In this document: positions 39,641-53,341 of the stretch, piece after piece
Layout: each line of letters begins with the position of its first letter
How positions within the stretch are numbered: the first letter of the stretch is position 1
Assembly: GCA_012295275.1 (NCBI GenBank)
Contig: CM022679.1
Location: 5,672,157-5,736,156 of the forward strand
Direction of reading: 5' to 3'
DNA: 64,000 nucleotides
Source: Chrysomallon squamiferum
Taxonomy: Eukaryota > Mollusca > Gastropoda > Neomphalida > Peltospiridae
Notes under the pieces: model-generated
Databases searched by the model: none
What the model saw: only the letters and a program-made list of their open reading frames with translations
What the model was told of the DNA's origin: nothing
Translations under genes and position numbers: made by a program

Positions 39641-42600
39641 GCATTGCTAATAAAATATAAAAAATAATAATAACAAAAATTAAAGAAATTGCCGTATATT
39701 GTTAAAACATTTATTTTTTCAGTATTTATTTTGTCTACATTTTCAGAGCTGCAATCCTGTCAAGGATGGGATGATTAATGTTCATCTAGTTCCTCACACT
39801 CATGATGATGTTGGGTGGCTGGTTACTGTTGATCAGTACTACTACAAAGGTATAAATCTGATATATAAAAAATTAGTCTTTGACTATTTTACAAATTATT
39901 ATTTGATATTTTATAAATCAGTTTTTGATATTTTATTAATTTGTCTGTGATATTTTACAAATTATTCTTTGATATTTTATAAATTATAAATGATATAAAT
40001 GTCATGATGGTTTTCTGATAGTTGTCAGATTTCCAGCTGTTGTCAGTGCCTTTAAAACGAAAAGGTAATAATAAAAATACTAAAAACAAAATTCTGTGCT
40101 ATTGTTGCTTAAATTTCAGCATTGTTTATGATTAGAATTATTTTCAGGTAATTTTATAAAAAGGCACTTATGTGACCTTCTTTTATTTAAATTACATACA
40201 GTTATGTGATAAATATTAATAATTAATAAAAATTTGATTAAATATTTTGATTAATTCTATCATTAAGGTACTCTTATTATATTGAGTATTTTTATATTGG
40301 TTAAATATTGTTTCGTTGTAATTAGTTAATACATTTTTAAATTGCTCACTGTAGAAAGTTTTGCTTGACTGTAATTAAATAAATTCAATTTTTTTTAATT
40401 GATTACTACAGAAAGTACTTTTTGGTACCAGAAAGTATTTAAATTAAATAAATAAAAATAGTTTTTAAGAGATTATTTTAGAAACTATTGTTTGTTATAA
40501 TTAAATAAAATATTTCTAAATTGATTACTATACAAAGTATTTTTGGTTGTAACTAATTAAATAAATTAAAATATTCTAAAATTGACTACGTATAAGTATT
40601 GCTTGGTTGCAGTTAAACAGAATTAAATTCAAAACCCCATGTTTACATTTTAAAATAAAAAGATAAAAATAATTCGATTTTTCAAATTATTTTTTCACAC
40701 AGAGGTTCAGTACATCTTAGACTCTGTGATACCTGAGCTTGAAAGAGATCCTTCAAAGCGGTTTATCTATGTGGAAATGGCTTTCTTTGCCCGATGGTTC
40801 AGAGAACAACTTGATCCTATGCGGCATGCAGTTCATCGACTTGTTAATCAAGGTTAGGAGGAATTGTTGAGAATCACATGCTACATATGTGAATTTCATA
40901 ATAAGTATTTTTATTCCAAGAATTGAGCAGTGAACATGTATTGAATTATCTGACATGGTTAGTTTATCATTTTTTTACTTCCACTTATTATTATTTTCAA
41001 TGAAAAAAAATATGTTTAACCATCACTTTCATTCAGAGCATATAATGTACCAAGTCATTATTTTAACTTGAATATTGTCAGGTCGATTGGAGTTTATACT
41101 TGGTGGTTGGTGTATGAATGATGAGGCTGCAACACACTACAATGCCATCATAGACCAGCATACACTTGGCTTTCAGTTTCTGCGCACAAACTTCGGAGAA
41201 TGTGCACGACCAAGAATAGCCTGGCAGATAGATCCATTCGGCCACTCTAGGGAACAGGCCTCCATCTTTGCTCGGGTTTGTTTGCCTTTTGTTTTGTCTT
41301 TCTTTTTGCCTTTTGAACATACTTATTTTTGGAGAATATTACTGAATGGTAATGCAAATGGTTGCCTTTTTCTACACTAGAAATAGTATTATCTACAGCT
41401 CAGTCTTTCATGCTTTATTATCAGCAACAGTTGGTGTGCTGATCTGTTTAGTCTGTTTGTATACCATGACAGTGTGTATGAAGTCTTATTGTATTTAAGA
41501 CCTTGATCTAAATAATGATCATTTATCATCTTGTCCTGCTGCTTTTGGATGACCTTGATTGTTATGACTATTATCACGTTTGTGAAATTATCATAATGTA
41601 TTCATGTGCCTTATGTCCACATATCACTGTGTTATCAGCAGTCTGGAGTTTAGCATGGAGATGGTCTGTTAATATCTGTAACCCTGGTGATGATGCTGAT
41701 GATTGCAATGATGAGAATAGTGAATTATATTTATAATTGATTTTTAGATCACATTATTTATTTAGTAATAAACAAATAGTTAGATAAAGACAATAAAGTG
41801 TGTGTGTGTGTGTGTGTGTTCTGTATCAAGAAGAGGAAAGACATTTACAAGAAATATAAAAATTAAAATCATATTAAACTAGTTTAAAAAAAAAAAAATG
41901 AGAACATCATAGATGTAACCTCACATAAGCAACTAAACTAAATATTAATAACATGTTACGTATTTCGGTATTTTCTTTTTCTGAATATAGAGAAGCAATA
42001 AAAATTATTAAAAAAAGAAAAAATCTAACTTGTGAAACAAAACATAACTAAATCTACATCTAAACAAGAACACATAGATGAAATCTCACATAACAAACTA
42101 AAATGAGTATTAATAATATGTAATTTTTTATTTATTTTATATATTTTTAAATATCTTAGTTTGGATTTGATGCCCTGTTTTTTGGTCGCCTTGACTACCA
42201 GGACAAAACTAAGAGACTGAACACAAAAACTATGGAAATGGTGTGGCATGGAAGTCCAGTAAATCTTGGTATGTATCTTATATTTGACAGACACATCAAA
42301 CAGTAGAATATATGTGCTGTGGTTTTGACAAAGAACTTAGATGAAAAAAACAACACAAAAACCCAAACAAAAATAATAATCATTCAACCTTTATCAATAA
42401 TAAAATATATTGTTATTATAATATAAAGTCATATTTTATTACTGATAAAGATCAAATCTTGATAAACAAATGAATCAAGAAGACAGAAATAGAAAAAATC
42501 TATATAAACTATTTGTTTTCCATCATCACTGTTAAAACTATAATATAATAAATTTATTTTTTGTTTTTTATTTTTCACTTTGTATTTTAATAATAACAAT

Positions 42601-45600
42601 TATTTGAAAATAGATATGCATTCATTTGGTTACCACCAAGATGTTTTTTCTGTAAACTTATCCTTTATAACTTCTTCATCAAAGCCCACAGTATATGTTT
42701 CCATTGTCTAGGGGAAGGTGCATTCAAAAGATCCATTAATGCTAATTTAACTAGGAATAACCCATTGTATAACAGCCATGTGTTTTTTTTCCTGTTATTA
42801 TCTGTATATTCCTTAAAACTATATATACCAAATAATCATAAAATAAAAAGTGACAATGTACCTTTATTAAATAAAACACTTTTCCATTTCTTTTAATATA
42901 GAAATTTAATATTAGAAGATCTGATAAAAAAAGAAGTAAATGTGCAGTACCTACCTATAACCATGTGACATTGATTATAATTACAGGTGCAAAGGCTGAC
43001 TTGTTCACTGGAGTGAACTACAATGGTTATGGACCTCCTAGTGGTTTTTGTTATGACATATTTTGTAAAGACCCTCAGATTAAGGTATAATAATTTTATT
43101 GTTTTTGTTTTGTTTTTTGTCATATGAAAAAAATATGCCCTTTATTAATATATTTAAATACACATTTCTTTTGTATGAATGTGAAAGTGTTTGTGGTTTT
43201 GACATTTTTTTTTTATTTGAAAAAAAAAAATTCTTCATAAACTTAAAGTATATAATATCGGTTCTAATTTTACCAACATAAAATGTAATTTTGTACAAGA
43301 TTGATCTTCTGTTTTGAAAGTACATAATCATGAACTCATGGTTTATTTTAGTAACTGTAAAAATATGTGGTATAATTCCTGCATGAATTTCTAAACAGTT
43401 AACTTTTAACCTAGTTAATTTTTTTTAAATTTAGGATGATGAGCGACTTCATGACTACAATGTGAATGAAACAGTTAATAACTTCCTAAAAGCTGTCAAA
43501 GATCAGGTATAAATTGTAGTAAAAAGTTTTTTTTTGTACAAAATGGATTTTTTAAAAGTTTTTTTATATCTTAATCTGTATTACTGAATGAATGTTATTT
43601 AAGGACACATTGAATTTAGTAAGTTAAAAAGTAATGATAAATATATATTTCTAATAAAAATGGTGATAAATGTTTGCATTGCTAGATGTAATGTGAATGG
43701 TTTAATAAGAAGTCAGAGTAAGACTAAGAATTTTTGTTAAATTCCAGAATGACTTATTTGTGGATAAAGAAATGAATAAATATAGAAATGATTATAAAAC
43801 TACTAATAATTCTTACAAATTAATATATACTAAAATTCCTTAATATACCTTGTTTACTATGGCTAAAGGAAAGAATTTAAATATTTAGGATAATAAAAAA
43901 TACTGTCTTTTAAATTTATTGTTTGAGCTTGCATAATTGCCTTATAATATTTTAAAAAGTCATCACCACATGTAAATGTATAATATGTAGTTCATTTACA
44001 TAAATTCAGTATGCATTGCCATATTTAAACTTATAGAATTATATATACAAATCCACAGTACAATTCCCACGTAAATTTAGTGTGCATTGCCACATTTAAA
44101 ATTTTTTATATATCATTCTATAATGTATGTAAGTAATGTTTTTTATATCCTTAATATAAATTTAACACATACAGTTTTTTCCAGGCCTCCCATTTTGCTA
44201 CAAATCCACATCATGATGACAATGGGTTCAGATTTTCAGTATCAAAATGCTCACAATTGGTTTAAAAATCTCGATAAACTCATAGAGTACGTCAACAGAC
44301 TGGTAAGTTTTTTACATTTTAGACTGAACAACACACCAAAATATGCTTTTTTTGACATTCAAACATTTAAAATTTAAAAAAAGAAAGATTTACATACATC
44401 TTTTGAAATATATTTATTTAAATCAGATTAACTAATTGTTTTGAGTTGACAAATTTGTATTGAAAATATCTTTATATGAAGGAACTTTTTTTAATCCAAA
44501 ATTATTAATATTATTATTATTAAAAGTAGCAAAACAAATTAATAGAGAAGGAATAAAAATGTAATGATAATGTTGCACAAAAGGATTGATTACTAATATC
44601 ATTTTATGAAGGCATTTGTAAGAGATCTTTTAATGCTAAAGGAAATATATTATGTATGTCAGAAATACCAAAAGTTTAATCATTGTCCTAGTGTGGTCAC
44701 CAAATACAGCTGTTAATTTTAATAAAACATAAATAAAATAATATAGTCTAATTCCAAAAATAATAATAAGGATTAAGAATGTGAAATAAGTAAAAGAATC
44801 AACTGTGCTTTAAATTACAATTGTGTTTTTGTTTTCTCTAGCAATCTCAAGGCAGTAATGTTAATCTTCTATATTCCACCCCATCTTGCTATGCATACCA
44901 CCTAAACTTAGCCAATCTCACGTGGACTACAAAAACAGATGACTTCATGCCATACGGCATGTTCCCACACGGACTTCTTACAGGATTTTATACCAGTCGC
45001 CCAACTCTGAAGTATTTTAATCGCAGAACCAACAACTTTTTACAGGTACAGACACCAAATTTCATTTTTCAATTTTCTTTACATTTTTAACTTTTTTCTT
45101 CTTTTGCTTCATTGTCTCAGCAATCAAAAGGCAGCAAAGTGAACCTGCTTTATTCCACACCTTCCTGCTACTTGTACCAGTTGAACAGAGCCAACAAGAC
45201 ATGGACAACAAAAACTGATGATTTTTTTCCATATGCACATCGTCCTTACAGCTTCTGGACTGGTTATTTTGTAAGCAGGGCAGCACTAAAATTTTACGAT
45301 CGAAGAACAAACAACTTTTTGCAGGTACACAACCAAATCAGAATGATCAAATTTTAACATATCCTGGATATAAATAGTTTCATAATGCAGCATAAACACA
45401 TTTATCAAACTTTAAGTTATCCTAGATGCAGATAGGTAATTTTAATATACAGTATCGACAAACATTAAAGAAACATAAATCACAGGTATTGCTGAGCTTT
45501 TGTTGAAGTCTCAGACAAGCTCATTCTTTGATGTTAAATCAGAATTGTTCTGAGGCAGTTATGTGATATGACACTTTCATCAATGATAACTATATTTTTA

Positions 45601-46166
45601 TATTTGAATAAGATACAAACACCTTTGTAAAAATGTCATACAGTACAAATATGTTCATTAAATTTTAATGTAGCATTAGTACATTAAGGTGAGTGCTATA
45701 TTCCTTTCTTATGTCCAATGTTTGCTAATAATGAAGTATGGTAACAGAATATTCACAGATAATGATATATAACGAATATTAGAAGACATAATATCATCAG
45801 AAATATATTTTAACTTTCAATATTTTTTAACAAGACTGTTATTAATTGTCAGATGTTGTTTTTGGGGTGTGTTTTTTTTTGATTTTTGAATTTTGTTGTT
45901 GAGTTTTAGATTTGATTTAGCTGCAAATCTCAGTGTGTTTATTGAAATATTTATCACTATGAATTATTTACCATTGTGTTAATATATTTACTGAATAATT
46001 TCATTTAATTATTTCCATCTGTCCCTCATTCAAACCCTGCTGTCACAAATTGTTCCTGATACATCTATACTCCTTTTCTTTCTTTCTTTTTTTCCTTCTG
46101 CTTTTTTTATAATTTCAGTATTGATAATGTTGACTATTTACCTCATTTTTCTATTGTTCTCTCTCT

Positions 46167-46242
<76 letters not shown>

Positions 46243-49200
46243 TTGTAAATAACATTATCAATTTATTTTGTATTGTTTTTTCCTCCACTGATACAGTGCA
46301 GTATTATAAATAGTATTTTTATATTTTGATTCCTTTTGGCTATGACTCTATGAGATTATTTTTTAATATCACCTGTATAATTATATATTTCAGGTAGTGA
46401 TGCAGATGGATGCTTTGGCTAAACTGGAAGACACAGATAACAGCACATACAACATACAGATACTTAGTAAGTTGAAATTTCATGTTTAGGACAATTTGAT
46501 ATACTATTATATTTCTGAATGCATAACCATACAAAATACCTAGTTTTGTTTGATAAAAACATTTAATAAGTTAGATTAATTCAAAATAGCTTTTGACTAA
46601 AAATGTACACCATAAATGTAACAATATTTCATTGTTCTTCAGCTTATTGTTATAACAATATTTCAAGTTTTATAAACTTAGGAGTACATTTAATAATAGA
46701 AAGTATCTAAATCTGCTGCACAGTTTGAAATGTAAATTGTTTATATTTGTAAAATTTATGTTTAGTTAATGTAAAAGTAAAATAAAATTTCATTGTTCTT
46801 TGATTTTTTTTTTTTTTTCTGCAGAGGAAGCAATGGGAGTTAACCAACATCATGATGGAATTAGGTAAGTATTCAGTGTAATTATTTTATTCATGTTATT
46901 TATGAATATAACTATTCAAAGAATAACCAGACAGATGTCACCCAATGCAATTTTGAGTTACAGCCTATTAATGCAGTCCAATGCATCAATAGATTGGGAT
47001 TTCCCCCCCCATAAATAGTTTTAAAAACATTTTGACTTTCATGTCTATGCATGTTTTTTGCTGAAATCAGTCAACAAAATATGATTTTGTGTTTTTGTGT
47101 GATCTGTCAAAATCTTAATCAATGAAATTAAGCTAAAACTATGCACTTATTTTGCCAAGATTCATCTAAAATCTCTGACATGCATCACATGTAGAACGTG
47201 GTTAATCTTATTCCATCAAAACCTGAGTTTTGATCATTTTCACAGGTTATCCTATGCCACTAAACAATTATTTTACTTCTTTCATCAGTGTAATTACTCA
47301 AAGAAATTATTTTATTTCATGAATGTCATTAAAACAAATCATTTTATTTGATACACAAATATCAATATCGAAAGATATTCTTTTCTTTCATTTTTGTCGT
47401 ACATAAATGGTGGCATTTAAATTTTGTTCCCGTGCTTTGGCAGTGTGTGTTTGAAGTGTCTTTAAACAAATGCTTATTAATTTTAGTGGTATTTCATAAT
47501 AAAATACATAACTTGTTTTTCTATGTTTTTTTTTTCTTGTTGTTGTATTCTAGTGGGACATCTAAACAAGTTGTGGCCTATGATTATGCAGAGCGTCTTG
47601 CAAAAGGAGTAATGGAGGGACAGGTATATTTAATACAGATTAATAATAAATTATTAGAATATCTGGCATTCTTTTGTGTTTTTCAAACTATAATTATGAA
47701 TATATATTTGGTGTTTGTGAGTTACACATGTAGATGTGTATATATATATAAATGTATATGGATGTGTGCATTCGGCATGATGATCTTTGTTTTTGAAAGT
47801 CTCTCAGCAAAAATGTATACATAAAATATAATTAATTCCAAAACATTTATTCAGTTTATATCTAATATAAACTGCAGCCTGTTAAACTGGTATCAGTGCA
47901 TTGACAGTTCAGACATTTGTAAAACTAACTACTCTACTCTTTCCTAACAATTATCTAAAAAGAATTAAGATAATCTTTTAAATATTTGCTATATTATTAA
48001 CAAAACTTGTTTCAAGAGGTTTTTTTTCTTTTCATTATTCATGTTTTAGAAAGTTGTCAATGATGCTTATAAAAAGATTCTTCCTGTCAGCAGTACAGCT
48101 GTACCAGGACAAGCTTTCTGTACTTTGCTGAACATCAGTTACTGTGAGGTCACCGAGAAAAATTCTATGGTAATTGATATTGTTAATAGCCATGTTGCAA
48201 TTACAAGTAAATTTTATTATTATTGAGAATTTTGTGTTAATATGTTGTATGTAATGTTTCAGTTTTGAAGAATTTGATGAAAATAAATTTATGTACTTCT
48301 TATTAGTAATATATATATATATTTTTTTTTTATTATTACAACTACTACTACCACTGTTACCTCTACAACTGTTATTATTATTTTTTTTTTTTTTTAATTA
48401 TATTTTTTATTATGTACTGTTCTTCATATCATTTAATAAATTATTATTGTTAGTCCTATGCTGCTATCATTAACATCATTAGTTGTAGTAGTATTAGTAG
48501 AAGTAATAGTCACAGCAGCAGTTGTAATGGCTGAAGTAATAGTAGTAGCAGTAGTAAGTAGTTGTGGTACCAGTAAATGTGAGTAGTAGTGGTAGTAATA
48601 ATAATAATAGTAGTAGTAGCAGTAGTTAATAGTAATATTTTATTTTTATTGTTTTTATTTGTTTATTAATTTATTGTTACTATTAATGCATTATTATTTG
48701 AACAGTTTCAAGTGCTGGTGTACAACCCATTAGCTAGGAGTGTGAGTTATCCAGTATGGCTGCCGGTCACAGGTCAGAAGTTCACTGTTACAGGGCCTGA
48801 TGGAAAGACTGTTCCTTCTGAGGTTTTATTTTTATTACAAAATTACTGATTAAACATCTTTGTCATTATTATTATTATATTTGTTATATTTATCATTAGT
48901 ATTATATTAGTATTATATTGCTATTATTATTATTGTTGTTGTTGTTTTTACTGTTATTATTACTATTACTATTATTATTATTTATGTTGTTGTTATTCTT
49001 GTACTTATTATTCTATGATGCATCATCTTCATAAAGGTTTTTCAAATAAGTCCTGACACAATGCGAATACCTGAAAGGAAAGGTTCTGCAGCCAAATATG
49101 AAGTTTTCTTTGAAGCACAACTCCCACCTTTGGGCTTCAACACCTACTTCATAAAACTAGGTAAACAACAATCACCTTTATTTTATTTAACACATTTTAT

Positions 49201-50807
49201 GGTACCACTATATTTTATACAAACAGGACTCCATAGGCAAAAAAATGACAAAATTGTTTAGTTTTTGACATCACCATTTAGAAAAGTCCATAACAATTTA
49301 CCTTTTCAGATAAATGTTTCAAGTTATGTGCAAAAGGACATGCATACACACAGTTTATGTAATAATGATGCATAAAATCAGCCATAAAAAGTGCAAATAT
49401 TGTTTATAAAACTTTTATTTTTTATTATATTATCATCTATCTTTTTTTGTACTATCCTAACATTTTGTTCTATTTGGAAACATGCTGTAAGAAAACTGTG
49501 CTAGAGTTCCCAAATTTGGAATGTATATATTTAAAAACAAATACTACAAAATTACAGAAAGAGACTCTCAGAAAAATTAACTATTCTTTTCATATAACCT
49601 TTATACAACTTACTGTTGTTTCAAAATACAAATGAAAAATGTTATTATTATTATTATTATTATTATTTCTTTTTTTTAAGTATGTAAACAAAGACTAATT
49701 TCTTTCTGTTATTTTGTAGAAATACATGTCTATGATGAATCCCAGCAGTTTGAATAATATGTATATATATTGGTTTGGGCAGGAGAGATTCATGAAATTG
49801 GATACCTTAAATTATAATATAAAAAAAAAAGCCTATAATAAAAGTAACCATTTGTCATATAAAAACAAATAGTATTAATTTTGTATGGTAACAAAAGGGG
49901 ATTATTTGCATCAAGTTTCAATTCGGTAACATAAAAAATAAATTTATTTATTTGTTTCATTTTTTATTTTATTTTTTCTCAATATTAGTTTTGCTGTAGC
50001 CCATTTATTTTTACTAACTTCATAAAAAAAAAAATATTATTTGGTTATTTTAATTAATTAATTCACATCAATTTAAATTTTCAACTTTCATTTTCTTGTA
50101 ACCATAAATATTTTCTGGCCTTACCTTATGCTTTATAATATGTAGATTATAATTTTATTTTTTTATTGCTGTGTATTTTTATTTTATTTTATTGTTGTTT
50201 TTTTTTTGTTGTTTTTGAAGCTGCACAAGAAACTGATCACAAGTTAGAACGTCAGCTTATAAATGATGGACCAGATGTGCAGATTGGAAATTCAGTAATT
50301 CTTCATTTTTTATACACATTCACAGACACACAGTCACATGCATACATTCAAACACACTAATGAATTCAGATTCACAAGTAGTCCATCCTACTGAAGTAAT
50401 AATGATGCATATGCACTTCAAAATACATGTTCACACACACACAGACACTATTAGTACTTTTTTATCTGTTGTAAGAATAGGATAAAATAAAAGGCTGAGT
50501 GTGATTGGTTATAGGATCAGTATTTGGTGTAGAAACTGTGTTTTCAGTTTTTGTCAGCTTAAAAAGTTTGTGGTATGTATTTCCCTGTTAAGGGGTAGTG
50601 CATCGCAAAGAACAAAGTAATTTATATGTATGTTTTTATGTATGTTTCTAAGCATATGACTGTATGTTTTTATGATAGCGTAATTATGTGACAGTTAATA
50701 AAATGAACATTAAAATACATTAAGACAGAACACAAAAGAAATATTTTCAGTTTTGTTATTTCCTTTTGTTTAGTTTTAATTTTGTTCTCTTTTATTTATA
50801 TTTTTTT

Positions 50808-50844
<37 letters not shown>

Positions 50845-53303
50845 AATATCCTGGTAGACCAGGAACTGTCAGCCCTTAAATAACTGACTTGTCTTACAGT
50901 TTATATCTCTCACTTTTGATGGAAGCTCAGGCAAATTGAAACAGATGAAAAATCTCAAGAAAAACATCAACATCGACATTGACCAACAATTCCTCTACTA
51001 CATCAGCCATGCTGGCAACAACAGCAAGGACATTTTCCAGGCATCAGGTGCTTACATCTTTCGTCCCAACGGAACCAAAGCACACAATCCTACAGTGAAA
51101 ACTGTTAAAAGTTACATTGTTAAGGTAAAAAAAAATCCCTCATGAACTGCAGTTAAAAAAATAATGTAAGATCACATATTTGACATTTCATGACTGGTTT
51201 GTCAAACACCTGATAGTCATTAAAATTTGCTGAAGTCCTAAACATTCTTTATTTATTTTGCATTTGGATCATCAAAAGAATAATGTTCCAGATACTCTTA
51301 TGCTTTGTTTTAATTTGTAATTTGTACTCTGTGTTTGTTAGCAGAGTTTCATTTTGGTATTGTTTTGAGAGTTGTATTTTGTGTTTGTTTGTATGTTTGT
51401 AGGAGTTAAGTATTTTGTGTGTATAATAGTTATATCTTGTGTTTATGTGAAGAGTTGTATTTTGAGGTTATATCAAGAGTTAAATTCTGTGTTTGTAAAA
51501 AAATTGTATTATGTGTTTGTTTGAAGTGTTTTATTTTCTGTTTGTAAGGAGAGTTACACTTCACATTAGTGAGGAGAGATATATTTTGTGTTTGTTTGAG
51601 TTATATTTAATGTTTCTGTAAAGAGTTTTATTTTGTGTTTGTAGCAGAATTAAATTTTGTTGTAGGGAGAGCTGGTACAAGAAGTGTATCAGGTGTTCAG
51701 TGACTGGTTGACTCAGGTTGTCAAGGTGTATCACAATCAGCAGTTTGCAGAGTTTCAGTGGACTGTCGGACCAATACCAATCAAGTTAGTTTTAACCCAT
51801 TGTATCTGTGTACATGATATAATCAAATTTCGTAAATCAGTAAATTCCATTGAAAATGAAAAAAAAAAGTGATTCATTCCTTCAAATATGTGTACAGTAT
51901 TAAAATAATTCTGTAATGATATTTAAACAGTAAAAACTGTTATCACTGTTAGTGTTTCTGACATAACAGAACTTCAGAAATTAACTAAAATCATTAGTAA
52001 TGTACAGAAATAAATCACAATTGTGGTTATATCACAGAATTATTGTAACTGTGTCTCTTACTTTTGCACTGATTTTATTTTACTCTTACTGTCCTGACAA
52101 ATATTTTTTGGCCAGGTTTAGATGCCAGGCTTATTTTGGATCATAAGTATACATTGATTATCACTAATTAAAGCTGTTTTAATTCTGATCCAGTAAACAT
52201 AGGATAATATAATATGTTTGCACTTTTTGTAGCTAGTTTAAGACAATGTTTTTGGGGTTTTTTTCCAGTGACAAGTTGGGAAAAGAAGTAATCAATTTAT
52301 TTGGAACAAATCTGAAAAGTGATTCTTTGTTTTATACTGACTCTAATGGCAGAGAAATCCTTCAGAGAAAGTAAGTACAGCCACTGGCTACATGTATGTA
52401 TGATGCCATAAACCATATATAAGTACTAAACCTTGTATCTGGGTTTTTCAATATAAGCTAAAAATATGTTGAAACTATAAAATAAACAACAAAAAGTAAA
52501 GAAAGAAACTGTAATTAACAGATACAAATTAATACACTTGTTTCTTAATCTGCTTATAATTCTTAAAATATATGTATAGAATAACACATATAGTATATAG
52601 AATGAAAATTAAAATAAAGAATATAATAGTTACTTAATACACTTGTACAGAAAATGAAATATATATATGTTGCTTGATATTGCACAATATTTACCAGATA
52701 GAGATAAAAATTAATACACTTCTAAAGTGGTTGATCTTTATTAGTACACTTAGAAACACTTTTGTTCTTTTTCTTCTTTTTTTTTAACTCACTATTTACA
52801 AATCAGCAACTTCCAAAAAATGGAATCAGGAAATTAAATAAACCAGTTTTCTGAATTTTTTTTAAATTTTTGACAATTTTAAGTCAGATAAATTGTTCAA
52901 TACCAGTATTAAAAGTGTTTTGAGTGTGTCTTTAAATAAGTCTATTTCTTTTTGTTTTCCATCACTTTAAATCTTAAGAGAATTTGCATTGAAATTTCAA
53001 TAATTTTACACAATGTCACCATACTATGGAAGGAAATTAAATTCTCATTATCAAAAATGGTTTAAAAATTCCAAGAATACTACCAGTGCAACTGAATTTG
53101 ATGTGAGGATCAAATAGTTACAACTGATAGAATTGCCTGGCCAACATGTTTTTGTAATATTTTATTTATCTGTTTCATGTGTTGTTTTGCAGACTGAATT
53201 ACAGGAAAACGTGGAAACTTAAGCAGACAGAACCCATTGCTGGAAACTATTTTCCTATCAACAGTAGAATATACATTCAGGTAGTTCAGTAATACACAGC
53301 TCT

Positions 53304-53341
<38 letters not shown>

